Of a DNA stretch of 64,000 nucleotides, positions 35,830 to 44,804 are shown in pieces. The notes beneath the pieces were generated by a model. The model worked only from the letters and a program-made list of their open reading frames with translations, was not told where the DNA came from and did no database searches. A program made the translations under genes and the position numbers. This stretch comes from Ruminococcaceae bacterium FB2012 (GTDB lineage: Bacteria > Bacillota > Clostridia > Oscillospirales > Ruminococcaceae), in NCBI GenBank assembly GCA_900104495.1, contig FMXS01000018.1:1-64000 (forward strand), in the 5' to 3' direction. Position 1 is the first letter of the stretch. Each line of letters opens with the position of its first letter.

Positions 35830-35839
35830 GCCTTTTTTT

Positions 35840-36375
35840 TAATTCACGCTGCGCGCCCTTTGGGCGCTTGGGTGCCATCCGTTATGTGACCGTGACACCG
35901 CGTCGCGGACGGCTTAGCGTGATGTGACGTGGGGCTCTCGCATTCTTGCGACGTTGGTTCGTTTGTTTTTTATTTCACGCTGCGCGCCCTTTGGGCGCTT
36001 GGGTGCCGTCCGTTATGTGACCGTGACACCGCGCCGCGGACGGCTTGGCGTTATGTAACGTGGGGCTCTCGCATTCTTGCGGCGTTGGTTCGCTTTGTGG
36101 GTTTACTGCTTTGTTCAGCCCCGCCGCAACACAAACTTTCCTTCCCGCACTATACTGTTTGCGGCGGAATTCCGCCGTCCGCGGTAGGACCGCTGCGCGC
36201 CCTTTGGGCGCTTGGGTTTGTTTCGTGATGAAACAGATTATTCCGGCAAACCAACGTTTGAATACTTATCAACTTGTGAACGCCGGAATAATCTGACACC
36301 GCGTCGCTTACGGCTTGGCGTGATGTAACGTGGGACGCTCGCATTCTTGCGACGTTGGTGCGTTTGATTTTTAAC
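35840..36375 (+). repeat. Direct repeats of an intergenic element (three copies)
   Basis: There is no gene from 35830 to 36670. About 130 bases starting TTCACGCTGCGCGCCC and ending GCATTCTTGCGACGTTGG are present at 35844-35962 and again at 35977-36090; a shorter third copy (ACACCGCGTCGC to GACGTTGGTGCG) is at 36296-36363, followed by three more GTTGGTGCGTTT units to 36420. An inverted copy is at 46600-46760. Confidence 0.85.
36116..36190 (+). repeat. Palindromic intergenic repeat, copy A
   Basis: CCCCGCCGCAA, a CTTTCCTTCCCGCACTAT core and TTTGCGGCGGAA form a hairpin. The same pattern recurs at 36485, 42365, 43660 and, inverted, 46361. Confidence 0.8.
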
Positions 36376-36484
36376 AACGTTGGTGCGTTTTGTTCTTAAC
36401 TGCGTTGGTGCGTTTTGATATTAACTGTGGTGGTTCGTTTAAGGGTTTACTGATTTTGTTCGTTGGTGAGTTTACCGCTTTTGT

Positions 36485-36580
36485 TCAGCTCCGCCGCAAA
36501 ACAAACTTTCCTCCCGCACTATGTTCATTGCGGCGGAATTGGGTGCAGGGGCACGCCCCTGCCGCCGGTCGCGGTAAGAC
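36485..36580 (+). repeat. Palindromic intergenic repeat, copy B
   Basis: Same CCGCCGCAA / TTGCGGCGGAA hairpin with core CTTTCCTCCCGCACTATG, followed by a second perfect palindrome GCAGGGGCACGCCCCTGC. Confidence 0.8.
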
Positions 36581-36581
36581 C

Positions 36582-36620
36582 TGCAAGGACCCTCTCCCAA
36601 CGGGGGAGAAGGTCCTTGCT
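36582..36620 (-). terminator. Terminator hairpin after lichenase gene
   Basis: GCAAGGACC-TCTCCC pairs with GGGAGA-GGTCCTTGC, 50 bases downstream of the lichenase stop. The stem is very strong, but the minus strand lacks a T run. Confidence 0.65.
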
Positions 36621-36670
36621 TTCATACTTCCCATATATAATGATCTTTGCGGTTTGGATAATTTCTTCGA

Positions 36671-37507
36671 TCAAGCCTCCGCCGTAAATCTCGCCCACTG
36701 GTACTCAGCTGTCAGAGGCGTCTTGCCGTTGTATTTTCCGAGCCAGCTGTCTACACCCTTGCCGTTCCATACGTTCATCATGATCTTCGAGGGCGTTACA
36801 GGGATGCTCTCCGTCGCCTTGTGTACTTCCTTGCCGTCAACATACCAGGTGATGCTGTCCTTCGACCAGCGGAATCCGTAGGTGTGGAACTCCTCCGTGG
36901 CGTCAAAGCCCAGGTCGTACAGCTTCTCGTGGTTGCCCTGTCCGTTGGTAAAGTAGTTGAACTGTACCTTCGTGGTGTCCTTTCCCAGGAACTCGATGTC
37001 TATCTCGTCCCAGGGGTTATTGTCCGAAGGGCCGGTGTAGGTGAAGAACGAGGATACAACGCCCACGTTCTTGATAGGCTTCATCGAAACTTCATAGAGG
37101 CCGTAGCCGTAGAAATCGTTGGTGCGGTACTCGCCGCCGGAATAGCCGTCGTCCCAGGCCATCTTGTCGATCCTCAGCTTCAGCAGTCCGTCCTCAAATA
37201 CTGCGTTGGTGCCCTTCCAGGTGCAGTTGAACATCGAACCGTTGGACCAGCCGTCCGAGGCCATCCACTTGACAGTGTCGGCGCCCTTGGAGAAATCGCC
37301 GTTAAGGGTGTAGGGGGAATCCGCTTCGCTTTCGGCAGCACTTTCCGCAGTGCTTTCAGCTGCGCTCTCCGCTGTGCTTTCGGCGGTACTTGCCGCCGCA
37401 GTGCTTGATGCCGTGTCCGCCTTGGAGCTTGAATTCTCCGAGCCGCAGCCGCAGGCCGCCAGAGCCATCAGCGTACATAAAACTCCTGCAATTACCTTCT
37501 TCTTCAT
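36671..37507 (-). CDS. Licheninase-type beta-glucanase lipoprotein, GH16
   Basis: A surface-anchored endo-beta-1,3-1,4-glucanase candidate. The signal peptide ends in the lipobox LAAC (Cys19). A linker of TAES/AAES repeats (about 40-62) holds the catalytic domain off the membrane. The GH16 domain (66-276) has the catalytic motif [10 protein letters not shown], with Glu168 nucleophile, Asp170 and Glu172 acid/base. The missing Met between the last Ile and Glu marks the lichenase rather than laminarinase branch. AAGGAGG precedes the ATG. It lies downstream of an AraC regulator, with its own promoter carrying a palindrome, so it is probably induced by plant glucan. Confidence 0.92.
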   Translation of the reverse strand: MKKKVIAGVLCTLMALAACGCGSENSSSKADTASSTAAASTAESTAESAAESTAESAAESEADSPYTLNGDFSKGADTVKWMASDGWSNGSMFNCTWKGTNAVFEDGLLKLRIDKMAWDDGYSGGEYRTNDFYGYGLYEVSMKPIKNVGVVSSFFTYTGPSDNNPWDEIDIEFLGKDTTKVQFNYFTNGQGNHEKLYDLGFDATEEFHTYGFRWSKDSITWYVDGKEVHKATESIPVTPSKIMMNVWNGKGVDSWLGKYNGKTPLTAEYQWARFTAEA

Positions 37508-37584
37508 AAAAAATACCTCCTTATTATTATCAATGACCGTTACTTCTTATCTTCTGGTCTTATGATAACACAAAGGAGGGAAAT

Positions 37585-37614
37585 ATTATACATTAAATTT
37601 AATGAAAGTGTCAG
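37585..37614 (-). promoter_or_regulatory. Promoter of lichenase with operator-like palindrome
   Basis: Minus strand CTGACA (37609-37614), 18 bases, TATAAT (37585-37590). The spacer contains the perfect 14-bp palindrome CATTAAATTTAATG (37591-37604), a likely regulator site between the two promoter boxes. Confidence 0.65.
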
Positions 37615-37637
37615 ATATTTAATATACTATCAGACTT

Positions 37638-38393
37638 TTATTCTTCCGGAGCATTTTCGCTGGTCCACTTCATTCTGAAATAATTCTCGCGGTACTGTTT
37701 GGGGGTCATGCCCGTATGCTTGCGGAAGCAGAAGATGAAGTGGCTGTGGGAGCTGAAATTCAGGTAGTTGCCTATATCCAGCGGGGTATAGTCGGAGAAT
37801 TTCAGCATATTTTCGGCGGCCTGTATCCGTCTTGACATGATGTACTCCGAGATCGTAACGCCCACCTCGGATTTGAACAGCTTCGAGAGATACTGCGGTG
37901 TCAGCCCCAGCATATCGGCCAGCTCCTGCACTCTGATGCCCTTATAGATGTTATCGTAGATAAGGTCGAGGCAGACTAAGATATGCTTTGAGTAGGCCTC
38001 GCCGGAATTGACCCTCTGCATACGTCTTGCGTACTCCAGAAACGTCTCCCGGTGGATCTCCTTGAGCTCGTCCTCGGTGGTGGCTTCATCGAGACGGTTG
38101 ATAAAAATATCGCTTATGGTATAAGCTGTTTCCATAGGCATACCGGCCTCGATGCAGAAGCGGGCGATGAGCGCTATCGTAATAACAAGGTGATACTTGA
38201 TATTCCGGATAGGATCCTTACTGAGCTTGCCGTAGCCCTCCACTGCAAGGGGGGTATAAAGCTCCTTTACACGTCTGATATTTCCCGAGCTGACAGCGGA
38301 ATAGAACTCCAGCTCTTTCTGATAGGGAGAGTGGAGCAATCCGTTCTCGCGCTGATAAAACTCACGGTAATTAAGCTCTTTACTTATACTCAT
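37638..38393 (-). CDS. AraC-family transcriptional regulator
   Basis: The 251-residue protein has a C-terminal double HTH of AraC type (about 150-245): YKGIRVQELADMLGLTPQYL with SKLFKSEVG, then FSSHSHFIFCFRKHTGMTPKQYRE, the family signature. The N-terminal 140 residues are helical and resemble those of cellulose- or sugar-response AraC proteins of Firmicutes rather than a cupin. The start at ATG 38393 follows GAGGTGG. It lies between a sugar-binding protein and the lichenase on the same strand and is a natural regulator for both. Confidence 0.9.
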   Translation of the reverse strand: MSISKELNYREFYQRENGLLHSPYQKELEFYSAVSSGNIRRVKELYTPLAVEGYGKLSKDPIRNIKYHLVITIALIARFCIEAGMPMETAYTISDIFINRLDEATTEDELKEIHRETFLEYARRMQRVNSGEAYSKHILVCLDLIYDNIYKGIRVQELADMLGLTPQYLSKLFKSEVGVTISEYIMSRRIQAAENMLKFSDYTPLDIGNYLNFSSHSHFIFCFRKHTGMTPKQYRENYFRMKWTSENAPEE

Positions 38394-38494
38394 AGATCCC
38401 ACCTCTTTTTTATTCAAGACAGTTTAGATAGCGCAAGCCGCACCGAGCTGTTGGCCCGGTGCAGCAAATAATAAGGAGATATTATGAAGGAATC

Positions 38495-39958
38495 TTAATT
38501 ACCGGCGACCTTCTTCTGCGCCTCAGTGATATAATAATCAAGGGTCTTCTTGTTCTCCTGAACCGTCTGAGTCCAGCTCTTAGGATCGGAGGGATGCATT
38601 GTTGCCTTGATAATATTATCTGTCACGTTGGAAACATCCTGAGAAACGCCCTGAGCGAACTCAAATACAGGATGCTCAGCAGCCATCTGATAGATGCGGT
38701 CGCGCATTTCGATCATTTCGTCTGTCCAGCCGTAGTCTTCCTTCAGCTGGTTAACGGTGATCTCCTTCGCCTTGGGATCAGCCTCTGCCATACGAGTGCA
38801 GTCGAGCCAAGCGGCAACGCCCTCGGGGTTAGCTGCATTCTTGCAGATGCAGAAGCCATGTACTCTTGAAGGAACATACTGTGCATCGGTATCCTTATCG
38901 CAGGGAACGGGAGCGAACATTACCTCGCCCTTGGAGATATCGCCGAAGGGAGCGGTAGCGGAAAGCGCATCCTCGATAGCCCAGAAGCCGATGGGATAGA
39001 ACAGAGTCAGGCCGGAAGCAAGGCCGGTGCCCCACTTATCCTTACCGCCTCTGACGTTCCAGTTGTTCTCATGCTTCGGATATACGACGTTGTTCTTCTG
39101 AAGGTCGTACATCTTCTCCTGGACCTTAGCGATCTTGGGATCCTCGATGTTGTTTACGATATTGCCGTCCTTCATTCCGATAAGCGGAACGCCGGTGGAC
39201 TCGGTAAGAGCATTCTCATAGTACCAAGCGTCAAGTGCATACTTCTCCTGCTCGGGGTCAACGAAGTCTACGCACATCTGAGACATGGTATCCCAGTTCC
39301 AGTTGCCCTCGTCGAACATCTTAGCAGGCTCCTCGATACCGAGCTCTTCGAGAATGGTCTTATTGTATACCCAGATATAGGCGGGGTCTACGCGGGAGAT
39401 GCCCACATAGTGCTTGCCCTTATAAACGAACTGGTCGCAGGCTGTCTTGACGTCCTTCCAAAGGTCGGAGTTGAAGTCAATATAGTCGTCGATAGGCTCG
39501 ATCATTTCCTTGAGAGCGCCCTTGGGGAACAGGTCCATATCATCAGCGCCGCAGAAGTCGGGAGACTCGTTAGCCAGGATCTTGGCTGCCAGGTCATCGA
39601 ACTTCTTTTCCCAAGTTGTCTGGATGTACTCGATAGTGCCGTTGTATTTGGACTTGAACAGAGACAGGTCAACGCCGATATCCTTATCGTCGCTCGAAGT
39701 GGGGTTGATATCCCAGAACGAGAACCATTTGATAGTGGAGTTGGTCAGTTTTCTGTCGTCCGGCTTGCTCTCGGAGGCGATCTGATCAATAGCCTCCTTC
39801 TGGCTGTCCTTGAGGTCTCTTCCCGAAGCGGTAGTTGCCGTTGTAGCGTCGCCGGTGCTTGTTCCTGCATCGGACGAACCGCTGTCGCCGCAGGATGCAA
39901 CTCCGAATGCCATTACGATCGCTGCCGCGAAGGAAGCGAACTTCTTATAGTTTCTCAT
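38495..39958 (-). CDS. ABC transporter extracellular solute-binding lipoprotein, family 1
   Basis: A 487-residue lipoprotein with lipobox VASC (Cys23) and a Ser/Thr/Gly-rich tether (25-47). The mature domain follows the family 1 sugar-binding fold: SPDFCGADDMDLFPKGALKE near 130-150 and WVYNKTILEELGIEEPA near 210. It would deliver an oligosaccharide to an ABC importer, but no permease or ATPase gene is adjacent. It may use components encoded elsewhere. Proximity to the lichenase and AraC gene suggests a glucan-derived ligand; this is inferred. Confidence 0.85.
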   Translation of the reverse strand: MRNYKKFASFAAAIVMAFGVASCGDSGSSDAGTSTGDATTATTASGRDLKDSQKEAIDQIASESKPDDRKLTNSTIKWFSFWDINPTSSDDKDIGVDLSLFKSKYNGTIEYIQTTWEKKFDDLAAKILANESPDFCGADDMDLFPKGALKEMIEPIDDYIDFNSDLWKDVKTACDQFVYKGKHYVGISRVDPAYIWVYNKTILEELGIEEPAKMFDEGNWNWDTMSQMCVDFVDPEQEKYALDAWYYENALTESTGVPLIGMKDGNIVNNIEDPKIAKVQEKMYDLQKNNVVYPKHENNWNVRGGKDKWGTGLASGLTLFYPIGFWAIEDALSATAPFGDISKGEVMFAPVPCDKDTDAQYVPSRVHGFCICKNAANPEGVAAWLDCTRMAEADPKAKEITVNQLKEDYGWTDEMIEMRDRIYQMAAEHPVFEFAQGVSQDVSNVTDNIIKATMHPSDPKSWTQTVQENKKTLDYYITEAQKKVAGN

Positions 39959-39991
39959 TTGATTACCTCCGATTGCCGTGCCTGTGTATTA

Positions 39992-41002
39992 TTACTTTCT
40001 CTTTCTGATAACAGCAATTGTAGCCAGAGCTACTGCAGCGCCTGCGAGAGCGATGCCCTCAGCCGCACCGGCCTTAGCGTTGTCATTGCTGCCGGCAGGA
40101 TTGGTGGTGTTGCCGGTGGTGTTGCCGGTGTTGTTGCCGGTATTGTTTCCGGTGTTGTTGCCGGTAGTATTGCCTGTACCTGTGCCTGTACCTGTGCCGG
40201 TAGCAGCGCCGTCGTCCTTGGACTCGGTCTCGTCAGCCTTGGACTCCTCATCAGCCTTAGACTCCTCGTCAGCCTTGGACTCCTCATCAGCCTTGGACTC
40301 TTCCTCAGCCTGGCTGTCGTCAGCGGCAGGAGCGGGAGCGCCGAGAGAGATCTTCATGGACAGGGTACCGCCGGTGAAGCCGCCTTCCTGATCCCAGCCT
40401 GCAACCTCGGGAGTAGCAGCGATCTGAACTTCGCCGGTAGCCTCGTCAATCTTATCGGTAGGACGGATATGGAATCTGAAGCCACCCTCGGGATCGTGAG
40501 GAACTTCCTTAGTATCGAGGATGCTCTGGAAAACGGTCTCCTTGCCGTTCTCGTCAACGAACTTAGCCTCGGTGATCTCTACCTCGAGAGGATAGCAGTC
40601 TTCAACATTAAGGCCTGCAGCCTCGAAAGCCTCGTCAACGTTGCAAAAGAAGAAGCCCATCTCGCCGAGAGTACCCTTGTTGTCAAGAGCCTTGTCGAGG
40701 TCAACGTCGGTAGCAGCCTTGTTGATCTCCATAACGATCTCCATATTGCCCTCTGCGTCGATGCCGGCCCACTTGCCCTGGTTCCACTTCCAGTTGCCGT
40801 CGTTATTCATGAAGTAGCCCATAGCGCCTACAGAATACCAAGCATCGTTGATAGCTGCTTCTTCTTCGGTAAGCGCAACGCCTTCGCCCTTGTCGATGGG
40901 ATAAACAGCGTCAGCCAGCTTGAAAGCCGAAGCGGACATTGCCATTGTTGCTGCTGCAAGTACAGCTGCTGCCATTCCTGCAAATACTTTTCTCATTTTC
41001 AT
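39992..41002 (-). CDS. Repeat-rich surface protein with C-terminal membrane anchor
   Basis: Not a recognised family. A Sec signal peptide ends at SASA (about residue 26). A folded, acidic domain of about 200 residues follows. Next come four EESKAD hexapeptide repeats (18-bp units, about 40215-40310), a run of TG pairs, then NTTGNN/NTGNNT repeats (40095-40200). The end has a hydrophobic helix (GIALAGAAVALATIAVI) and an RKRK stop-transfer tail, but no LPxTG motif. It should span the wall by its repeats and stay in the membrane. The ATG at 41002 has GGAGG nine bases upstream. The folded domain could bind ligand or substrate alongside the binding protein next to it. Confidence 0.75.
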   Translation of the reverse strand: MKMRKVFAGMAAAVLAAATMAMSASAFKLADAVYPIDKGEGVALTEEEAAINDAWYSVGAMGYFMNNDGNWKWNQGKWAGIDAEGNMEIVMEINKAATDVDLDKALDNKGTLGEMGFFFCNVDEAFEAAGLNVEDCYPLEVEITEAKFVDENGKETVFQSILDTKEVPHDPEGGFRFHIRPTDKIDEATGEVQIAATPEVAGWDQEGGFTGGTLSMKISLGAPAPAADDSQAEEESKADEESKADEESKADEESKADETESKDDGAATGTGTGTGTGNTTGNNTGNNTGNNTGNTTGNTTNPAGSNDNAKAGAAEGIALAGAAVALATIAVIRKRK

Positions 41003-41070
41003 AACCAAATACCTCCAAATTATTTTTGCCTATCTCTTAGGCACTTTTCATTGAGGGGATCTCCCCTCTG

Positions 41071-41107
41071 CGAATATTATTATACTATTTGCGAATATTC
41101 TTTTATA
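41071..41107 (-). promoter_or_regulatory. Possible promoter flanked by direct repeats
   Basis: Minus strand TATAAT (41079-41084) lies between two copies of CGAATATT (41071-41078 and 41092-41099). The -35 box is weak (TATAAA). A GAGGGGA/TCCCCTC stem (41053-41068) would open the leader of the surface-protein mRNA. The remaining stretch to 41272 is AT-rich with no gene. Confidence 0.45.
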
Positions 41108-41272
41108 CAACATATTTAACATCGGTATCAAAAATCGAACCATACATTCAAAAACATTAAATTTTTTGTATGCATTTGTGATAAAACCGGAAAAAATAAA
41201 CTTTTTAAAGTACACTTATCTGATATTCGGATTAAATATCCGCATCAAAAAATTTGTTAGATTACAAAACTG

Positions 41273-41899
41273 TTATTTTTTGATCTCCGTATAATAAAAG
41301 ATTGCCAGCTGAGTACGGTCCCGGAGGGAGAGTTTCTCCAGCAGGGTACTGAGATAATTCCGGACGGTCCCCTCCCCGAGGAAGAGCTCGGCGGCTATCT
41401 CCTTATTGGAAAAGCCCTTCGCCACCAGCTCGATGATCTCCCGCTCCTTATCGCTGATGCCGTATCCGGCGAAGTCGAACTCCGTTTTGGGCTGCATCAG
41501 CACCGGCAGCTTATCCATGACCTTATCCCCGAAGACGCTCTGGCCGTTATAGACTGTCCTCAGTGCGGGAGCGATGCCCTCGAAGTCCTGTTTCAGGATG
41601 TACCCCTTCGCGCCGATAGTCAGCGCCCGGACGATATACTCGTCGTCCGAGAAGGTGGTGAGGTAGAGTATCTTCGCATCCGGGTGGCTGCGGAGTATCT
41701 CCTCCCCTGCTTCGAGGCCGGTCATTCCCTCCATGCGGATGTCCATAAGCACCACATCGGGAGCATATTTCTCGTAAAGCTCCACGGCTTCCCTTCCGCT
41801 GGAGCCCATTGCCTCCACGGTAAGACCGTCCTCGCTTTCGAGTATGGTTTTCAGCGACAGCGCCACCAGCCTGTCGTCATCGACAACTATGATCTTCAT
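41273..41899 (-). CDS. NarL/LuxR-type response regulator
   Basis: A 208-residue two-component regulator. The receiver domain (1-120) has the acidic pocket DDD (7-9) and phosphoacceptor Asp53 in VVLMDIRM; Thr and Lys switch residues are in YLTTFSDD and YILKQ. The C-terminal LuxR HTH (about 145-205) reads GISDKEREIIELVAKG and SNKEIAAELFLGEGTVRNYL. Its likely kinase is at 42399-43535. Such pairs are normally a few bases apart or overlapping; here 500 bases of repeats separate them. Confidence 0.93.
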   Translation of the reverse strand: MKIIVVDDDRLVALSLKTILESEDGLTVEAMGSSGREAVELYEKYAPDVVLMDIRMEGMTGLEAGEEILRSHPDAKILYLTTFSDDEYIVRALTIGAKGYILKQDFEGIAPALRTVYNGQSVFGDKVMDKLPVLMQPKTEFDFAGYGISDKEREIIELVAKGFSNKEIAAELFLGEGTVRNYLSTLLEKLSLRDRTQLAIFYYTEIKK

Positions 41900-41934
41900 G
41901 GGATCCCTCCGTTGGTTGTTATTGACTGTACTTT

Positions 41935-42362
41935 GATTTTGATGCGGTGTTTCGTGGTACTCACGCGGTGTTGTTCGGCTCCGTCCGTAGAGCCTTTACC
42001 GAGTGGTACTACGGACGGAAAGACGCTTGTCCGCTTCGCGTCCTCGCTGTTTCCTGCGAGTGCGGGAGGACAGCTTTTCCGGCGCTGCGTATGGTTTGTC
42101 CTCACAGATGTTGTTTGGAAATCAGCTTTTGCGCCCTTTTATTATTGAGTGCAGCGCCGGGGTCGTCGCTTACGCGCCGAGTGGGACTCTGTCCCACGCC
42201 CTGCGGGGGCGCTGCCCCTCGACACCGCTGGGGCTCTGCCCCCGTCCCCGCAAGGGCTCTGCCCTTGACCCGCCAAGGGCTACCGCGCCCGCTTTATTTT
42301 GAGCTTGCGAAAAATAAAGTTGGGATGGGCGGAATTCGCTTCGCGTTTGAATTTACAGCTTT
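41935..42362. repeat. Cluster of short palindromic repeats between kinase and regulator
   Basis: No gene is supported here. A series of adjacent small palindromes includes GGGACTCTGTCCC, GGGGGCGCTGCCCC, GGGGCTCTGCCCC and AAGGGCTCTGCCCTT between 42180 and 42290. The flanks read like degenerate repeat DNA. This GGGCTCTGCCC pattern looks like a dispersed repeat rather than a regulatory site. Confidence 0.7.
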
Positions 42363-42364
42363 GT

Positions 42365-42460
42365 GCGGCCCCGCCGCATCACTATCTCGTTTCCTGCACT
42401 ACGTTGCTTGCGGCGGAGTTGGGTGCAGGGGCACGCCCCTGCCGCCGTCCGCGCTCGGAC
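42365..42460 (+). repeat. Palindromic intergenic repeat, copy C (inside kinase 3' end)
   Basis: CCCCGCCGCA / TTGCGGCGGAG hairpin with the same downstream GCAGGGGCACGCCCCTGC palindrome as copy B. It reaches past the last conserved residue of the histidine kinase gene. Confidence 0.8.
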
Positions 42461-43535
42461 CGCTCGGGCCCTGCGGAACTGTCATAAATATGCGAAATCC
42501 GTTTTGGGACGACGTGATGCTTATCATCCCGCCCAGGGATGCCGCCCTGTCCCGCATATTCTGTAACCCGATCCCCCCCGACCGCTCGGGGATAATTTCC
42601 CCGCAGCTGCCGTTGTCTTCAACGGTAAGCTGGTAAAAAGCCGGGTGCTGGCGTATGGTGATGTCTATCCTGTCGCCGTCGGAGTGCTTCACCGCATTGG
42701 ATATGCCCTCTTTTATGACCGCAAGAAAACATAACCTCAGCTTCGCCGGAAGCTCCCCTTCCGTGTCGTTGTCGTAGGTCACTTTGAAACGGTCCCCCAC
42801 CGAGCGGATGCTCTCCCGTACCGCCGCGTCAAGATCCACTGACTCGTCGTGCAGATCGTGGACGCTCTCGCGGATGCTGGTCATAGCGGTGTTCAGCGTT
42901 TCTTTAAGGTCGTCCAGCGGGGCTTTCAGCTTCTCGTCCTTGTTGATGACCGTCAGCGCTCCCGCCTGGAGCAGCGAACGGGTCAGCATATGCCCCACGT
43001 TGTCGTGTATCTCCCGGGCGATGCGGTTGCGCTCCCGGAGAGTGGCAAGGTAGATCTCGTTGTCCTGAGCGTCGGCAAGACTGAGATTCTTTTCGTTCAG
43101 CAGCAGGTTCTTCTCCTCCACCTCGTCACGCAGCGAGGAGAGGTTCTCCACGCTTTTTTCAAGGAGGCTCACCCGCCGCCGGTAGATCACCGTCACCGTC
43201 AGGGAGACGAAAACTATCACTATCTGATGCGGTTCCAGTTCGGTGATGCCCGTCATCGCGGGAAGCAGAGGCGCCGCCAGCCAGGGCTTTTTCTCGCCCA
43301 GGGCGTCGTAGAGGATGATCGGCGAGGCGCAGAGTATCACCGGGAAGAAAATACAGCAGACGGCGCTTGCCGCCACCGCCGCCGCGGCGAATACCGTCCC
43401 TTCGGTGAGCCAGACGAAGGATGTCACGATCACCGACACTATCAGTCCCACCACCGGGACCACCGGCCCGTCCAAGAACGTGAAAGCCGCCGCGCAAAGC
43501 AGCATCACGGTCAGCTTGTCCGCCAGCTTGTTCAT
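42399..43535 (-). CDS. NarL-type sensor histidine kinase with repeat-derived C terminus
   Basis: Partner of the 41273 response regulator. About five membrane helices fill residues 8-115, followed by a coiled linker (120-160). The HisKA_3 site has His177 in REIHDNVGHML, and the ATPase domain has N-box KEGISNAVKHS, DNGSCG and GGIGLQNMRDRA. After the normal end (IFMTVPQ) the frame continues about 23 residues (GPSGPSADGGRGVPLHPTPP and three more) that are encoded by repeat copy C. The ATG at 43535 follows GGAGGG. The signal sensed is unknown. Confidence 0.9.
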   Translation of the reverse strand: MNKLADKLTVMLLCAAAFTFLDGPVVPVVGLIVSVIVTSFVWLTEGTVFAAAAVAASAVCCIFFPVILCASPIILYDALGEKKPWLAAPLLPAMTGITELEPHQIVIVFVSLTVTVIYRRRVSLLEKSVENLSSLRDEVEEKNLLLNEKNLSLADAQDNEIYLATLRERNRIAREIHDNVGHMLTRSLLQAGALTVINKDEKLKAPLDDLKETLNTAMTSIRESVHDLHDESVDLDAAVRESIRSVGDRFKVTYDNDTEGELPAKLRLCFLAVIKEGISNAVKHSDGDRIDITIRQHPAFYQLTVEDNGSCGEIIPERSGGIGLQNMRDRAASLGGMISITSSQNGFRIFMTVPQGPSGPSADGGRGVPLHPTPPQAT

Positions 43536-43659
43536 GCACACCCTCCTTCCGAAGTTCCTGTTTTCTGAAAACGCATATCCCTCCCGAAGGAAGAATATGC
43601 GTTCAGACTGTTTATCCGAATTGACTCAATGACGTTACACGCAGAGCCCGCACAAAGCT

Positions 43660-43735
43660 GAGCCCCGCCGTCAAACAAAACCTGTTTTCCGCACTATGTT
43701 ATCGGCGGCGGAATTGCGCCGTCCGCGCTCGGACT
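43660..43735 (+). repeat. Palindromic intergenic repeat, copy D
   Basis: CCCCGCCG, a GTTTTCCGCACTATG core and CGGCGGCGGAA, ending CCGTCCGCGCTCGGAC. It touches the pta stop codon directly. Confidence 0.75.
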
Positions 43736-44752
43736 TCAAGCCATGCCGGCGGTGATTATTGCCATTTTGTAGACTTCCTCGGCGTTGCAGCCGCGGGAAA
43801 GATCGTTGATAGGCGCATTCAGTCCCTGGAGGATCGGGCCGTAGGCCTCAAAGCCGCCGAGACGCTGTGCGATCTTGTAGCCGATGTTTCCTGCTTCGAT
43901 CAGCGGAAAGATGAAAGTGTTGGCCTGACCTGCTACCTTGCTGTCGGGGCACTTGGTCTTGGCTACCTCGGGAGAAACCGCAGCGTCAAACTGGAACTCG
44001 CCGTCAATGACCAGCTCGGGGTCGATGTTTTTGGCCTCGATAACAGCGTCATGGCTCAGCTGAACGGTGCCGCCCTTGCCGGAGCCGTAGGTGGAGAAGC
44101 TCAGTACAGCCACCTTGGGGTCGATGCCGAAGAATGCGGCTGTGCGGGCAGTTTCAACGGCTACCTCGGCCAGCTTTCTTGCGGCTGTCAGAGTCACGTT
44201 GCCTTCCTTGTCAACGGTGTCGGTGTAGCCAAGGTTGATAGCGCAGTCGCCCATAGCGATAGTCTCTTCCTTGCCGTCCTTCTCTCTGAACATGATGAAG
44301 CTGGAGCTTACCAGGTTCGAGCCCTTCTTGGTCTTGATGATCTGGAGCGCGGGACGAACGGTGTCCGCGGTGGAATAAGTGGCTCCGCCCAGCAGAGCAT
44401 CGGCCTTGCCGGCCTTTACCAGCATGGTGCCGAAGTAGTTGCTCTTCTTCAGGAAAGCGCGGCACTCGTCCTCGGTCATCTTGCCCTTGCGGAGCTCAAA
44501 CATCTGAGCCACGAGAGCCTCCATTTCGGGATAGGTCTCGGGGTCGAGGATCTCGGCGCCGTCGATCTCGAAGCCGCCCTTATCGGCAGCGGCCTTGACC
44601 TCCTCGGGCTTGCCGCAGAGGATAACGCCCATAAGCTCCTCGCGCAGCAGCCTGTCCGCCGCAGAGAGGATCCTCTCGTCGGTGCCCTCGGTGAACACGA
44701 TAGTCTTCTTGCTTGCCTTGAGATTGTCGATAAGCTTGTCAAACATTCCCAT
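43736..44752 (-). CDS. pta: Phosphate acetyltransferase
   Basis: Interconverts acetyl-CoA and acetyl phosphate, the step before acetate kinase in fermentative ATP formation. The 338-residue protein is the short, single-domain Pta. Family motifs include TYSTADTVRPALQIIKT, SSSFIMF, STYGSGKGG and the C-terminal NDLSRGCN. GGAGGT precedes the ATG. No acetate kinase gene is adjacent. The stop codon abuts repeat copy D. Confidence 0.95.
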   Translation of the reverse strand: MGMFDKLIDNLKASKKTIVFTEGTDERILSAADRLLREELMGVILCGKPEEVKAAADKGGFEIDGAEILDPETYPEMEALVAQMFELRKGKMTEDECRAFLKKSNYFGTMLVKAGKADALLGGATYSTADTVRPALQIIKTKKGSNLVSSSFIMFREKDGKEETIAMGDCAINLGYTDTVDKEGNVTLTAARKLAEVAVETARTAAFFGIDPKVAVLSFSTYGSGKGGTVQLSHDAVIEAKNIDPELVIDGEFQFDAAVSPEVAKTKCPDSKVAGQANTFIFPLIEAGNIGYKIAQRLGGFEAYGPILQGLNAPINDLSRGCNAEEVYKMAIITAGMA

Positions 44753-44804
44753 TTTGATTTACCTCCATATATTAAATGTATTTAATTAGCATACTCTTTG
44801 CCTT

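Noticed and set aside
36390..36881. A 163-codon plus-strand frame in the repeat region
   Set aside because: It consists of repeat DNA and runs antisense into the lichenase gene; no ribosome site or domain.
40090..40310. Short regular repeats resembling a CRISPR or minisatellite
   Set aside because: They are in frame in the surface protein, encode EESKAD and NTTGNN units, and have no unique spacers.
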